64,000 nucleotides of DNA, from assembly GCA_016124895.1 (NCBI GenBank), contig WGMU01000006.1:183741-247740 (forward strand), read 5' to 3'. Under the pieces are notes generated by a model. That model made no database searches, was not told the DNA's origin, and saw only the letters and a program-made list of their open reading frames with translations. Below, in pieces: positions 17,986-28,900 of the stretch (its first letter is position 1; each line of letters starts with the position of its first letter). Both the position numbers and the translations under genes were made by a program. The stretch is from a bacterium. Lineage in GTDB: Bacteria; Planctomycetota; Planctomycetia; Planctomycetales; Planctomycetaceae.

Positions 17986-19230
17986 ATGTCTGAAACTGAA
18001 CAACCGAGATACGACTCGATCGACGACGCCCTCGCGGCTCTCAAAGAAGGCCGGATGGTGATCGTTGTTGACGACGCCGACCGTGAGAACGAAGGCGACC
18101 TGATCTGCGCCGCGCAGTCGATCACGCCTGAGCAGGTCACGTTCATGCTGCGGCACGGAGCCGGAGTGCTCTGCGTACCCGTCACAGAAGAGGCCGCTGA
18201 TCGGCTGCGTCTGGCGCCGCTGGTCGACAGTTCGTCGAACGATTCCCCGTTCCGCACACCGTTCCTCACGCCGGTCGATCACGTCGACGCCGGGACCGGA
18301 GTCAGCGCGGCCAACCGGGCGAAGACGATTCGGGCGCTCGCCAACCCGGAAGCCTCACATCGCGAGTTTGTCAAACCGGGACACGTCAACATGCTCGTCG
18401 CCAAAGAAGGTGGAGTCCTGCGGCGCGCCGGGCATACCGAAGCGACGATCGATCTGATGCGCATGGCCGGACTGGAACCGGTGGGGGCTCTGATTGAAAT
18501 CCTCAGCCCAAGCAGTTCCGGTATGGCCAATCAGGCCGAACTGCGGCAGCTCGCCGATGAGCACGGAATGCCGGTGATCACGATCGAGTCGATCATCCGC
18601 GACCGGCGGTTGCGCGAGCGACTTGTCCGCCGCGAAGTCGAGGTCGACATTCCGACCGAAGCATACGGCACCGCTCACTTCATCGCATACAAGGTCGAGC
18701 ATGAAGAGCAGGAACCGCTGGCCATTGTCTGGGGCGATCTGAGTTCCGTTGACGCGCCGCTGATCCGGATGCACTCGTCCTGCTTCACTGGCGACATCCT
18801 CGGTTCGCTGCGCTGCGACTGCGGCGAACAGCTCCATATGGCCATCCGGCAGATCTGCGACGAAGGCGCAGGGGCCGTCGTCTACCTGCCACAGGAAGGC
18901 CGCGGCATTGGACTGACGGCGAAACTGAAAGCGTACGCTCTGCAGGACCAGGGTTACGACACCGTCGAAGCGAACCACAAGCTGGGCTTTAAGGCCGATC
19001 AGCGCGACTACATGATTGGACTGCAGGTCCTGAAAGATTTGGGCCTCTCGCGGATCCGGCTGCTGACCAACAACCCGAAGAAGACGGAATCGTTCGAGCA
19101 GACCTGGAATCTGAAAGTCGTCGAACAGGTCCCGATCATCGCCCCGCCCCATCAGCACCGCGACGCCTACATGGCCACGAAACGCGACAAGATGGGCCAT
19201 CTCCTGCCGAAAGAAGAACCCCCGAAATGA
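17986..19230 (+). CDS. ribBA: Bifunctional riboflavin enzyme: DHBP synthase / GTP cyclohydrolase II
   Basis: 414 residues from ATG at 17986. The N-terminal half is 3,4-dihydroxy-2-butanone-4-phosphate synthase (VVDDADRENEGDLICAA near residue 27, then HTEATIDLMRMAGLEPVG). The C-terminal half is GTP cyclohydrolase II, with the zinc cysteines in HSSCFTGDILGSLRCDCGEQ and the LPQEGRGIGL and TNNPKK motifs. Together they make both precursors of the riboflavin ring. A longer reading frame starts at 17959 but lies within the palindrome. No obvious Shine-Dalgarno box separates the palindrome from the ATG. The stop overlaps the start of the cyclophilin gene (ATGA), so the two are probably co-translated. 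Confidence 0.97.
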   Translation: MSETEQPRYDSIDDALAALKEGRMVIVVDDADRENEGDLICAAQSITPEQVTFMLRHGAGVLCVPVTEEAADRLRLAPLVDSSSNDSPFRTPFLTPVDHVDAGTGVSAANRAKTIRALANPEASHREFVKPGHVNMLVAKEGGVLRRAGHTEATIDLMRMAGLEPVGALIEILSPSSSGMANQAELRQLADEHGMPVITIESIIRDRRLRERLVRREVEVDIPTEAYGTAHFIAYKVEHEEQEPLAIVWGDLSSVDAPLIRMHSSCFTGDILGSLRCDCGEQLHMAIRQICDEGAGAVVYLPQEGRGIGLTAKLKAYALQDQGYDTVEANHKLGFKADQRDYMIGLQVLKDLGLSRIRLLTNNPKKTESFEQTWNLKVVEQVPIIAPPHQHRDAYMATKRDKMGHLLPKEEPPK

Positions 19231-19931
19231 CTCACCTGCTGACAACACGCCGTGCAGTTTGTGTTGCACTGATGTTCGCGCTCTCCGCTGCCGCTTTGAC
19301 GACTGTCCGCGCGGCCGAACCGGCCAGCTTCGCGGAAGCCACTCGTGCGCCGTACCGGCCTGCCGAAGCAAAGTCGATCAACGGCAAGTCGATCGCCGAG
19401 ATGAAGAAGAAGGTCGAGGAACTCTGGCCGACATTCGTCTTTGAGAAAGACGGCAAGCCAGTGCCGCAGGTCGTGACGCTGACGACCGACGCGGGCGACA
19501 TCACGATTGAACTGTGGACTGACGTCGCACCGAACCATGCGCGCAGCTTCCTGGCTCTGACCCAGACCGGATTCTTCGACGGTCTGATCTTCCACCGGGT
19601 CATTCCCGGCTTCGTCATTCAGGGAGGCTGCCCGGTCGGCAACGGGACCGGCGGCCCTGGCTACTGTCTGAAGCCCGAATTCAACGACCGCCCGCATGTC
19701 CGCGGAGTCCTTTCGATGGCCCGCGCCCAGCCGGAAGATTCCGCCGGCAGCCAGTTCTTCATCTGCGTCGACGAAGCCAGCTTCCTGGATAAGAAGTACA
19801 CAGCCTTCGGCAAGGTGCTCGACGGCATGGACGTCGTGGACAAAATCGTCAACGCCCCCCGAGGCTTCAACGACCGCCCCAACAAGCCGGTGACGATCAA
19901 GTCGGCGAAGGTGCGCGTCCGGAAAGACTGA
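19227..19931 (+). CDS. Cyclophilin-type peptidyl-prolyl isomerase, exported
   Basis: 234 residues. The N-terminus TRRAVCVALMFALSAAALTTVRAAE is a signal peptide. After about 60 linker residues comes a cyclophilin domain (about 75-232): VTLTTDAGDITIELW, FHRVIPGFVIQGG, and GSQFFICVDEASFLDKKYTAFGKVLDGMDVVDKI. The active-site arginine of FHRVIPGF is present. It should help fold periplasmic proteins by cis-trans isomerisation of proline bonds. Its ATG overlaps the ribBA stop codon (19227-19230), so translation is probably coupled, although the functions are unrelated. Confidence 0.95.
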   Translation: MTHLLTTRRAVCVALMFALSAAALTTVRAAEPASFAEATRAPYRPAEAKSINGKSIAEMKKKVEELWPTFVFEKDGKPVPQVVTLTTDAGDITIELWTDVAPNHARSFLALTQTGFFDGLIFHRVIPGFVIQGGCPVGNGTGGPGYCLKPEFNDRPHVRGVLSMARAQPEDSAGSQFFICVDEASFLDKKYTAFGKVLDGMDVVDKIVNAPRGFNDRPNKPVTIKSAKVRVRKD

Positions 19932-19946
19932 ACAATGCCAGGCACG

Positions 19947-20003
19947 TGGCCGGTTCCGACCGGCCAGTCGCACTCCGAATATCCGGCCGGTGGGATCCGG
20001 CCC
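19947..20003. repeat. GC-rich palindromic elements
   Basis: TGGCCGG-TTCCGA-CCGGCCA (19947-19966) is a perfect 7-bp hairpin. It is followed by ATCCGGCCGGTGGGATCCGGC, which contains further CCGG-type dyads. It lies in the 268-bp gap between the convergent cyclophilin and cheY-like genes. Confidence 0.6.
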
Positions 20004-20051
20004 TGCTTGACTGGCTCTGCTGGGACACGCGGTCACTGAACAACGAACGCA

Positions 20052-20087
20052 AACAGGCCGCGTTGCCTTTCAGCGACGCGGCCTGTT
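20052..20087 (-). terminator. Terminator-like hairpin between convergent genes
   Basis: AACAGGCCGCGT (20052-20063) and ACGCGGCCTGTT (20076-20087) form a perfect 12-bp stem with a 12-base loop. On the minus strand it is followed by the T-rich stretch TTTGCGTTCGTTGTT, so it best serves the cheX-cheY transcript. It may work in both directions for the cyclophilin gene as well. Confidence 0.6.
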
Positions 20088-20199
20088 CGGGTCTCAGGTT
20101 CTCAGAGTACGCAACACTTCGGAAAGCCCGCCCGGATTGACCGGCGCGGCAGGGACACTCGCGGAGATTGCCGCAATGTCAGAGTCCGGGACTGGTGTC

Positions 20200-20571
20200 T
20201 CAGACCGACGCCGGCACCCACTTTTCGAGTTTGGCGTTCAGTGCGTCGGCGGTGTATGGCTTGACAAGGTAGTCGGAAACGCCCGCCTCGATCGCTGCCA
20301 CAACGCGGGCGCGTTCAGATTCGGTCGTGATCATGATGATCGGAATATCCTTGTTGCGCGAGCGGATTTCCTTGAGCATCGTCAGTCCGTCCATGACCGG
20401 CATGTTCCAGTCGGTCAGGACGATGTCGAAGTTGCCCTTCTCGAACTCAGCCAGACCGGTCTGACCATTGTCTGCTTCGACGACCTGATCTTCGGCAACA
20501 CCCAGCTTGAACAGGCAGCGTTTCTGAATGGCACGCATGGTTCCGGAATCATCGACGAGAAGAATTTTCAT
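20200..20571 (-). CDS. CheY-like single-domain response regulator
   Basis: 123 residues from ATG at 20571 (MKILLVDDSGTMRAIQ). All receiver residues are present: the acidic pair in LLVDDSG, the phosphoacceptor Asp in IVLTDWNMPVMDG, the switch Thr in IMITTESE and the Lys in YLVKPYT. There is no output domain, so it acts by protein-protein contact, as CheY does at the flagellar motor. It lies 86 bp downstream of a CheX-like phosphatase gene on the same strand. A longer frame to 20598 is possible but has no better start site. Confidence 0.93.
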   Translation of the reverse strand: MKILLVDDSGTMRAIQKRCLFKLGVAEDQVVEADNGQTGLAEFEKGNFDIVLTDWNMPVMDGLTMLKEIRSRNKDIPIIMITTESERARVVAAIEAGVSDYLVKPYTADALNAKLEKWVPASV

Positions 20572-20657
20572 CTCCGCATTCTCCTGTGACAGACACACTC
20601 AAAGCAGTCCGACGGTCCCTGATGTGCCGTCAGGACAAGGCATTAAAAAATCGACAA

Positions 20658-21164
20658 CTACACCGTGACGGCTTCCTGAGCCGCAATGTCTTCCAGATTG
20701 CCTTCCAGGACGTCGTTAAAGCCAACGTCAATCGCCACTTCACCCCACGGCGTGTCGAAGCCGACGGAAATCGGTTTGACGTTACCTGGGAAGAAAATCC
20801 TGTGATCCCGACCGCAGACGACATTGGGCAGCCCGAGAGACAGCTCCATGTGATCCATCGCGGCTTTGGCTCCACCGGCGATCATGTTGGTCAGTTCGCC
20901 CACCGCGTCGACGACTTCCGCGTTCACGTCGTCAAACTCCATCAGCAGCATCTCGCCCGCGCCTTTCAGAGCCACGTTGCTCGAAAAGCTGACGACGACG
21001 CTGCCCACCACCTTCCCGGACAGGCCGATAATCGCCGACACTTCGTGCGTTGGAGCCGGCGAGTCCTTAAGCGACAGCGACTTGCGCGTGATCTGTACGC
21101 CGAGCATCGTGTCGAAGACGTTCGTCGCCGACTCGATGAAATGGTTGATAAACGCGACATTCAT
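20658..21164 (-). CDS. CheX-like chemotaxis phosphatase
   Basis: 168 residues of the CheC/CheX/FliY superfamily. The diagnostic ExxN motif is in VVDAVGELTNMIAGGAKA (about residues 84-101), with the second half containing GLPNVVCGRDHRIFF. CheX dephosphorylates CheY-P. A CheY-like gene directly downstream fits this role as a dedicated pair. No methyl-accepting protein, CheA or CheW is in the window, so the pair may serve a pathway encoded elsewhere or a non-motility process. Confidence 0.88.
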   Translation of the reverse strand: MNVAFINHFIESATNVFDTMLGVQITRKSLSLKDSPAPTHEVSAIIGLSGKVVGSVVVSFSSNVALKGAGEMLLMEFDDVNAEVVDAVGELTNMIAGGAKAAMDHMELSLGLPNVVCGRDHRIFFPGNVKPISVGFDTPWGEVAIDVGFNDVLEGNLEDIAAQEAVTV

Positions 21165-21416
21165 CTGATCCGACTCCGGCTGTTTCGGGAGGCAATCGAG
21201 CCTGGCGGCAACCGATTCAGTTGCCGGACAGAAGTGACCATAGCTCGGCGATTTCGACCGGTGACGTAGCGATCAGGAATTCCCGTACGACAAACTGGCG
21301 ATACAGGTAACCGCCTCCCGAGCCGTGGCGCTTTCTGACGCTGAATTCGGTCTGACGCGAATCTGCGACTGGCTCAGGCTACGCTGCTGAGGTGAAACCT
21401 CACCTTCCAGCGAGAG

Positions 21417-22049
21417 ATGACGACGATGTGGCCCGACTCGGAACAGACTGCCGAACTGCTCCAGAACGCCCGAAAGGGAGAAGCCTCCGCCGTCAACGAG
21501 CTGCTCGAACGGCATCGGCACGCGGTGCGGCAGATGATTCAGATGCGGCTGGACCGGGCAGTCGCGGCCCGCGTCGACGCCAGCGACGTCGTGCAGGACG
21601 TCCTGCTGGAAGCCAGTCAGCGGTTGAATGACTTCATCGAAAACGGTTCGATGCCGTTCCATCTCTGGCTGCGGCAGCTCGCGAAGGACCGGCTGATTGA
21701 TATGCACCGTCGCCATCGCGGCGCGCAGCGGCGGAGCGTCGATCGTGAGCAGCGCGTCGGCGCAGGCGACTCGGAGCGGTCATCGCTGAATCTCGACGGC
21801 GTGCTCGCTGACGGCCAGCTCACTCCAGCCGCCGCATCAATCCGCCGGGAACTCGAACAGCGGTTCCTGACCGCGCTGCAGGAACTGGGCGACGACGACC
21901 GCGAAATCATCCTGATGCGGCATCAGGAGCACCTGACGAATTCCGAAGTTGCCGAGGCTCTCGGTCTGTCGCAGCCCGCCGCCGGAATGCGCTACCTGAG
22001 GGCGCTGCGGAAACTCCGCGAAGTGCTGGGGGAGACCTCGTCGTCCTGA
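21417..22049 (+). CDS. ECF RNA polymerase sigma factor
   Basis: 210 residues of the sigma-70 family, planctomycete ECF type. Region 2 covers about 45-100 (VVQDVLLEASQRLNDF then MPFHLWLRQLAKDRLIDMHRR), followed by a charged linker. Region 4 lies at about 150-208 (LGDDDREIILMRHQEHLTNSEVAEALGLSQPAAGMRYLRALRKLREVL). The start at 21417 has GAGAG close upstream; the ATG three codons later is an alternative. It lies 75 bp before a second ECF sigma gene on the same strand. No anti-sigma gene sits directly between them. Confidence 0.93.
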   Translation: MTTMWPDSEQTAELLQNARKGEASAVNELLERHRHAVRQMIQMRLDRAVAARVDASDVVQDVLLEASQRLNDFIENGSMPFHLWLRQLAKDRLIDMHRRHRGAQRRSVDREQRVGAGDSERSSLNLDGVLADGQLTPAAASIRRELEQRFLTALQELGDDDREIILMRHQEHLTNSEVAEALGLSQPAAGMRYLRALRKLREVLGETSSS

Positions 22050-22124
22050 CTGGAAAGCACGCTGTCACGCCCCTCCGTATAACATGCCGGACGCGTTTTC
22101 CTCTCGCAGACGAGGCGAGTCGGC

Positions 22125-22808
22125 ATGGCCGGTTGTGACGAAACGCCGCTCGGACGGCGATTGCTCGACGGTGACGAAGCAGTCCTTGAAATTCTGTTGC
22201 GGGAGCACGGAGCGACAGTCCGCGCAGTCCTGAAACAGAAGTTTCCCGGCCGGCTCGATCATGGCGACTTTGAGGACGTTCTGGCGATCGCCCTCTTCCG
22301 CGTCTGGTCTCGGCGGGAGCAGTTCGATCCGGACCGCGGCTCACTGCGAGCCTGGTTTTACCGCATCGCGGTCAACGTGACGAAAGACGTCCTGCGTTAC
22401 GGCTGGCAGAAGGCCCGGCAGCTTGAGGTTCGCTACGAACCGCGGGCGCTGTCGGACGTCGCTGTGGAACGATCTCAGCAGCGCGGTGTCGGCGAGTCAC
22501 TGATGGCCACCGTTGCAGAACCAGTTCTCAGCTCGACGGACGTGTCTGACGACGAGTCGCTCGACGAACGAGTGCGGCGCGTGCTGCGGGCGATCGTCGA
22601 CGAACTTCCCGAAGCGCAACGACGAATCATTCTGGCCGACGCCGCGTCGCGCGACGGCAAGGTCTCCAGCGAACATCTCTCGCAGGAACTCGGTATCCCA
22701 CCCGGCACAGTTCGAGTTTACCGACGCCGGGCGCTCGCTCGATTGCGCAGCGAACTCGACCTTCGCGGCCTGACGCCGCAGCTCAATGCGTCACCGGACG
22801 ACTTCTGA
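22125..22808 (+). CDS. ECF RNA polymerase sigma factor
   Basis: 227 residues. Region 2 is visible in GDFEDVLAIALFRVWSRREQFDPDRGSLRAWFYRIAVNVTKDVLR (about 45-90). A long Ser/Asp-rich linker follows. Region 4 is in LPEAQRRIILADAASRDGKVSSEHLSQELGIPPGTVRVYRRRALARLRSEL (about 162-213). It differs clearly from the sigma factor just upstream. The next gene, 92 bp downstream, begins with an unusual cytoplasmic segment, a TM helix and a FecR domain, so it is the obvious candidate for this factor's membrane-bound regulator. Confidence 0.93.
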   Translation: MAGCDETPLGRRLLDGDEAVLEILLREHGATVRAVLKQKFPGRLDHGDFEDVLAIALFRVWSRREQFDPDRGSLRAWFYRIAVNVTKDVLRYGWQKARQLEVRYEPRALSDVAVERSQQRGVGESLMATVAEPVLSSTDVSDDESLDERVRRVLRAIVDELPEAQRRIILADAASRDGKVSSEHLSQELGIPPGTVRVYRRRALARLRSELDLRGLTPQLNASPDDF

Positions 22809-22900
22809 CTTCCCACACCTGTCCGCTGGACGCGACCTCCACCCGCGTCGCGTCGAGCAATTTCCGTCAATCATCGCGGCCTGTTCGACAGGGTTGACCA

Positions 22901-25900
22901 ATGACCAATGCCCCTTTCAACGACGATCTGTTCCAGAACCGCCTGGCCGAAATGCTGCGTGGTCTGAACGGCGAGACATACGAAACCGACGACGCCATCG
23001 AAGCGCTGCTCGACGCGGTGACCGCTTCGTCCAACGGACTCGCGCCGAGCGGCGTTTCACCGGATGCTCACGCGCCGGTGGCCGAGCCGCTGACCGAGGA
23101 CGAGGTCTCGCGAGTTCTGCAGAAGACGCGCGAGTTGATCCGACAGTCGCCGACGGAACCCGGGATGACGTCGCTGCCCGGCAGGCCGCCGGTGCCGCGG
23201 GCAGCGCCACATTCGACAGCCGAACCGCCGCTCGTCGAGATGACAACTCCGCGGGCGGGCGATGAGCATGTCCGCAAGACCTCGGACGCTCCGTCGCCGC
23301 ACGGCCACGCCGCCGCGCGCGTGTCACTGGCAGGGGCCGTCCTCGCACTGCTGCTGACGTTCGGCTCGCTGCTGCGGCAGGACACCTCGACAACTCCACA
23401 ACGAGCAGTTGCTGGTGGCCCGGCACTGAAACTCTCGGCGCTGTTTCGGAACGGCCAGGTGATGGCGACGCAGTATCAGATCGCCGCTCCAAAACGGCCG
23501 GACGTGACGCTGCAGATTGGCGAGTCGATTTCGACCGGGCCGCTCGAACGGCTGCGCGTCGGACTGCCGGACGGCTCAGTCGCGTTTCTTAATGCCGACT
23601 CATCACTGACCGCTGACTCGGCACGCCGTTTCACACTGTCGCAGGGCGAAGCGTACTTCGAGGTGCAACCGGTCGAAGAGGCAGGGCTGCGCAGTGAGCC
23701 GTTCGTTGTGCAGACGCTCGACCGAACGCTCACCGCCGTCGGCACGAAGTTCGACGTCAAAGCCGGATCGGGCGAAGCTGACAACAGCGAGCCCTCAAAG
23801 CTCGTCGTCACACAGGGCAGGGTTCGACTGCCGAACGTCGAGCCAGTGATCGCCGCCGGGCAGGAAGTCGCCCTCTCCACCACAAAACCGGACAGCACTG
23901 CGGACGCGGCGCTGCCCGCGATTCAGCCATCAAAGCGTGCCTCAGAAGTACTCGCCTGGACGCGCGACCTGATCGCGGACGCGGCACCGGAGATCGTCCC
24001 GGCGTCCGAACATCGCGGCGGGTCCATCACGGTCGTCGATCCGAATGGTCAGGAGATGAGACTCTCGCTGCGGAAGTTTCACATCGACGTGCATGTCGAA
24101 GGCGGCTTCGCGCGGACAGCGATCGATCAGACCTACTTCAATCACACCTTCAGCCGACAGGAAGGGACGTTTCACTTCCCGCTGCCGCCGGACGCGTCGC
24201 TCTCGCGGCTGGCGATGTACGTCAACGGGAAACTGATGGAAGGCGGCATGGTCGAGCGCGATCACGGCCGCAATGTGTACGAGCAGATTCGACATACTCG
24301 TCGCGATCCAGCACTGCTCGAATGGGTCGACGGTTCGACGTTCAAGATGCGCGTCTTCCCGCTCGAAGCCCGCCAGGAAAAACGAATCGTCCTCAGCTAT
24401 ACGCAGCGGTTGCCGAAGAACTATGACCGCACAACGTACCGCTTCCCGGCCGGCCACACGCTGGAAGGCGTGCGAGACTGGTCAGCGCACCTGCGGATTG
24501 TCGATGGCAAGTCGAACGGTCTCCGCTGGTTCAGTCCCTCGCACCTGCTGCGCGTCGTTGAGCCGTCAGCCGGGAATGTCCCGGAAGCTGGCGAGACGGC
24601 TGCCCGCGAAGATGCAACGGACGACCTCGTCCTCGCAGGCACGCTGCTCAACGCCGCGTTCGACCGCGACCTCGTCGTCGAACTGGAAACACATTCATCC
24701 AACAGAAACTCGCTCCAACGCTCTGCGTTGGAACGCAGCCAGGGACGCTCCGCGTCGCCCCACTGGACTGCTGCCCGCGCCAATGGTGCCAGGTACCTGC
24801 TGCTGCGTTACCAGCCGGACCTGCCGTCCGAGATGACTCGTCCGAAACGCAACTGGGTCTTCGTCGTCGAAACTTCGGCCGACCGCGACAACGTCCTGCG
24901 GAATGCTCAGCGGGAAATTCTGCGCACGATCCTCGACAACGCTGAGCACGATGACTCGTTCGCCCTCGTTCTCGCGGCGAGCCGCAGCAGTTCGTTCCGT
25001 GCCAGGCCCGTCTTCTGCACGGTGGAGAACGTTGAATCGGCGTTGCACTTTCTCGACGAAACGCCGTCGCTCGGCGCGCTTGATCTGGCGGAAGCATTGA
25101 AATTGTCCGAGCGGTTCTGCCGCAGCGAAGCTGTCGAAAACTGGATGGTTCACATCGGCTCGAGCGTTGGCGTCATTGGCCGACGCGACGAGCAGACGCT
25201 GCGCAATGCTTTACCGCGGAATACGCGCTATGCGGGCATCGGCGTCGGACATCGCTGGAATCGATCGTTCATGCGCGACGCGGCCAGCCGGACTGGCGGA
25301 CACTTCACGCAGATCAATCCGGACGAAGAAGTCTCGTGGCGGGCGTTCGAGTTTCTCTCGGCCATCAACGCTCCGCGCCTGCTCGATCTGAAAGTGAACT
25401 CCGATCGCAAAGACGTGACGTTCCTGACGTTTGCCGAAACGATCGCGCACGGTCAGGAAATCGCCGCGGTGACTCGCTTGAAAGCCGGCGACAAGTTACC
25501 GCAGACCGTCACGCTGAGCGGAGCGGTCGACGGCAAACCCTGGAAACAGACGCTGTCGGTTTCCGTGGCTGCGAAGCCGGAATCGCCAAAGCCGGCCGAA
25601 GGCTCCTCACACTACCTGCCGCGGATCTGGGCGAAACTGGAGATCGATCGGCTTGTCGCGGCCGGCGCTGAGCAGCACCGGACGGCCATCACGGAACTCA
25701 GCAAGTCGATGTATGTGATGTCGCCGTTCACGTCGCTGCTGGTTCTCGAAGACGAAGCCATGTATCAGCAGTTCAATGTCGATCGCGGTCGCAAGGATCA
25801 CTGGGCTCTGTATCCGGCTCCGGAGAAGATCGACGTTGTGTACGAGTCCGGCCGCAGCGGTCCGCAACCTGTCGACTCGCTGGAAACGATCACCGAGCAA

Positions 25901-28900
25901 CTACAGACAGCAACTGACGAACGCGACGCCGCGCAGTCGAACCTGCAGACCGCCGAAGGCAACGCGGCCTCGTCAAAACAGCTCACGTCGCTGAAATCCC
26001 AACTGGCGGTCGCTCAGTCGAAAGTCGACCGACTGGCGACATACCGCGACACGCTGCAGAAGCTTCGCGACGACGAACTACTGAACGCAGCAAAGCCGAT
26101 CGTCCAGCGTCAGCCAACCTGGCGAACTTATCGCTGGGTCACCTCGAACCATCAAGGCCTGAATCCCTCATTCTGGGGGCGTCAGCCGGTCACTTTCACT
26201 GACGACTTTGGCCTGCGAGTGCTGAGGGAAACCAATGGCCGCCCGAACCTGCTGGGCTTCACTGACCGCTGGGGCATTCCTGAGACGTGGGAATTCCGTG
26301 GCGACGTTCCGCTGGGATGGAGACAGGCGAGGATGAACTGGGACGACAGTACCTGGTTCGACAATAACCACTTCGGAACTCGGCCCCTCAACACCTGGGT
26401 CTTCGATCCGGAGTCAAGTCGCCGAATTGCATTAACTGACCAGGGCCGTGTCGCGTTGCGGACTCGTTTCGATACGACCGTTTTTGAGAGCCGACGCGGC
26501 GGGGTGTCTCGGTTTGCTTTACCGTCGCAACTGTTCGACCAATCGGACTTTGAAGTCGACTTCACGGTGCCGGTCGACGTGATCGATGTTCCAGGTTCGC
26601 AGGGCTCCTTCATTTCCAGTGACCTGACACTGACGGCACCGAAGTACGTCCCCATGTTCACGCGGACGATTTCCGACCTCGATGGATGGCAGACGGAATT
26701 CGAATCTCTCGAACAGGAACTGCGGGAAGGCGTTGAGTATGACCTCCCGAATGTTGGGCTCGTTGACCTCGGGGCTGACATGAATTTTGTCCGGCCACTC
26801 AGACTGGACCTGGCCGGGACGATTCCCACTCTTGCCGAATACCGAAGGCTGTCGGGTGGTGAGGAGCCCATTCGGTACTACTTCCGCGACGGCGATTTCG
26901 ATTCGGCTCGCGACGAGATCTTTCAGTTTCAGTTGCTCGCCGAGCAGGACCGTGAAGTTCTCTCGCGACGCAGGCGGTACGCGACGTCGTCCCCGCACCG
27001 CTTCCGGCTCGGTGCTCAAGCGGCTGCTCCGCCTGCTGACTTTGCATGGGGCAACCTTACGTTCTCCGTACCCTCAGATCTGCCAGTCGACGCGAACGGT
27101 GACGGCGTTGAGTTTCTGCTTCCGCAACTGGTGGAATCATTCGAGTACGAACCACCGCTGGCTTACGCGGTGATCGACACTGGTAGGCCTCGCGCTGGAA
27201 TGATCAGCGACCCGATTGAACGCTGTCCGGGAATGGCGACCTGGCCGGCGGACCGCCGGGTGGCGATCCAGGCCGCTGCAGAAAAAGAGAAGCTGATCGT
27301 TCGCGGTGAGGTTTCGCCGGAAGCCGCAAATCTGATCGAGCGTGCTCGGGCACGTGGCTGGGAGAGCGTGACAATTTCGCCGCCTGAACAGGATGGGAAG
27401 CTGTCGGTTCCATGCCCGCAGGTATTCGTCAACGGAGCTGGGCAGTTCCGCATCGAGCGGTCACTGCTCGACGGTCTGCAGGAAACGGTGATCTGCGACG
27501 GCGAATCACTGTGGCACCTGTATCCTGACTTCGCCGTTGGCGCCCGCCGCGATGCGCGGCTGATCGCCGACGCGATTCTGCAGTCACTGGTTCCGTGGTA
27601 CGTCACTGACGCCGTCTCACTGAGTCGTGGCGCGAATGTGGACCTGGTGGGTGAAAACACGCTGCGAATCACGCCGCTCGCCAATGCCGGGCTGAAGCAG
27701 AACGCCGAGAAAGGCGGCAAGTCTGGGCCGCGACTGCCGGCCATCGAACTGGTCTTCGACGCCGAAGCACGTCTGATCGAACGCCGGCTGGTCGAGACGC
27801 AGTCCGGCGATGTCCTCTCACGACAGGAGTACCGCAGCGACGGCAGCGTTGTCTCGTTCGTCGACGACAAGCAGCTCGAATCTGACGAGACGTTTGAGCG
27901 TGTCGCGTGCGACGCTCCAGCATTGACACCGGACAGCGAATTCGTCGCGGTGCTTCCGCTGCCGTACCGCACGGTCGACCGGCTGGACATTCCGTCGCTC
28001 ACGGAGAAGGAAGACGGCACGAGGGACTTCTCGAAGCTGAGTCAGGACGACGCTCTGAAGCTGATCGCCGCGTACTTTGCGACTGGCAAAGACACGGACA
28101 TGTATCAGGTGATGGAGCAGTGCTTCTTTGCGAAGGGCGATTACCCGCTGGGCTTTGCCACGCTGCTGCACAGCAAGAATCCGCGCGAGGTTACGGCGAT
28201 TCAGACGGCGACGTCGCGCCATCCGAATCATCCGCTTTCGCAGTACCTGCGGCAGGCGGCTGAGTGGAACCTGCACGGCAACCCGGCTGTCGAATTCACG
28301 CTGCCGGATTCGGCGACCCGTTACCTGAAGACGATTCAGGCGACGCAGAACATCTTTGGTCGCTGGTCGAGCGGAGCCGCATACAGGGACCGCACCGGCA
28401 CTCAGACGGCGACTGAACTGTCACGCGATCTCAAGACGATTTTGGAAGTCGAAAACACGAGGGCTGTCTGGTTCCTGCTGCAGACAATCGCTGAACAACT
28501 CCCCAATGTCGGCGACGCTCAAGCCTTCCTGTATCGCAAACTGGCGTCGACCGCGGCGACTCTCGAAGACCGACCTGGCCAGTACGTCAGTGCCCGGGTG
28601 CAGCGCGTCAAATGGCTGCTCAAAGCCGACGCCGGTGACGAAGCGGCGCGACTGTATGCCGAATTCCTGCTGCACGAAGCGGACGCTATCGCGCAGCGGG
28701 GCGGAGCTGTCCTGCTCGATGCGGAAGTCCACGAAGCACTGGATCGCGAAAGGTGGCGGGCGGCCGTGCGAGCGGAAGCGGCGAAGTTCGTCGAACACGA
28801 GACTCCGCTGGTCGTCGTCGCTCTCGCCGAAGCGTGCCTGTCGGTCGAGGAATTGGAACTTGCCGACGAGCTGTTCGAGTCGGTCTTCGATGCGGATGCA

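Noticed and set aside
16957..18282. 441-codon minus-strand reading frame
   Set aside because: Antisense to the oligopeptidase and ribBA genes, with low-complexity Arg/Val/Asp-rich sequence and no motif.
22050..22124. Possible anti-sigma gene between the two ECF sigma genes
   Set aside because: Only 75 bp separate the genes, and no open frame or RNA structure of note is there.
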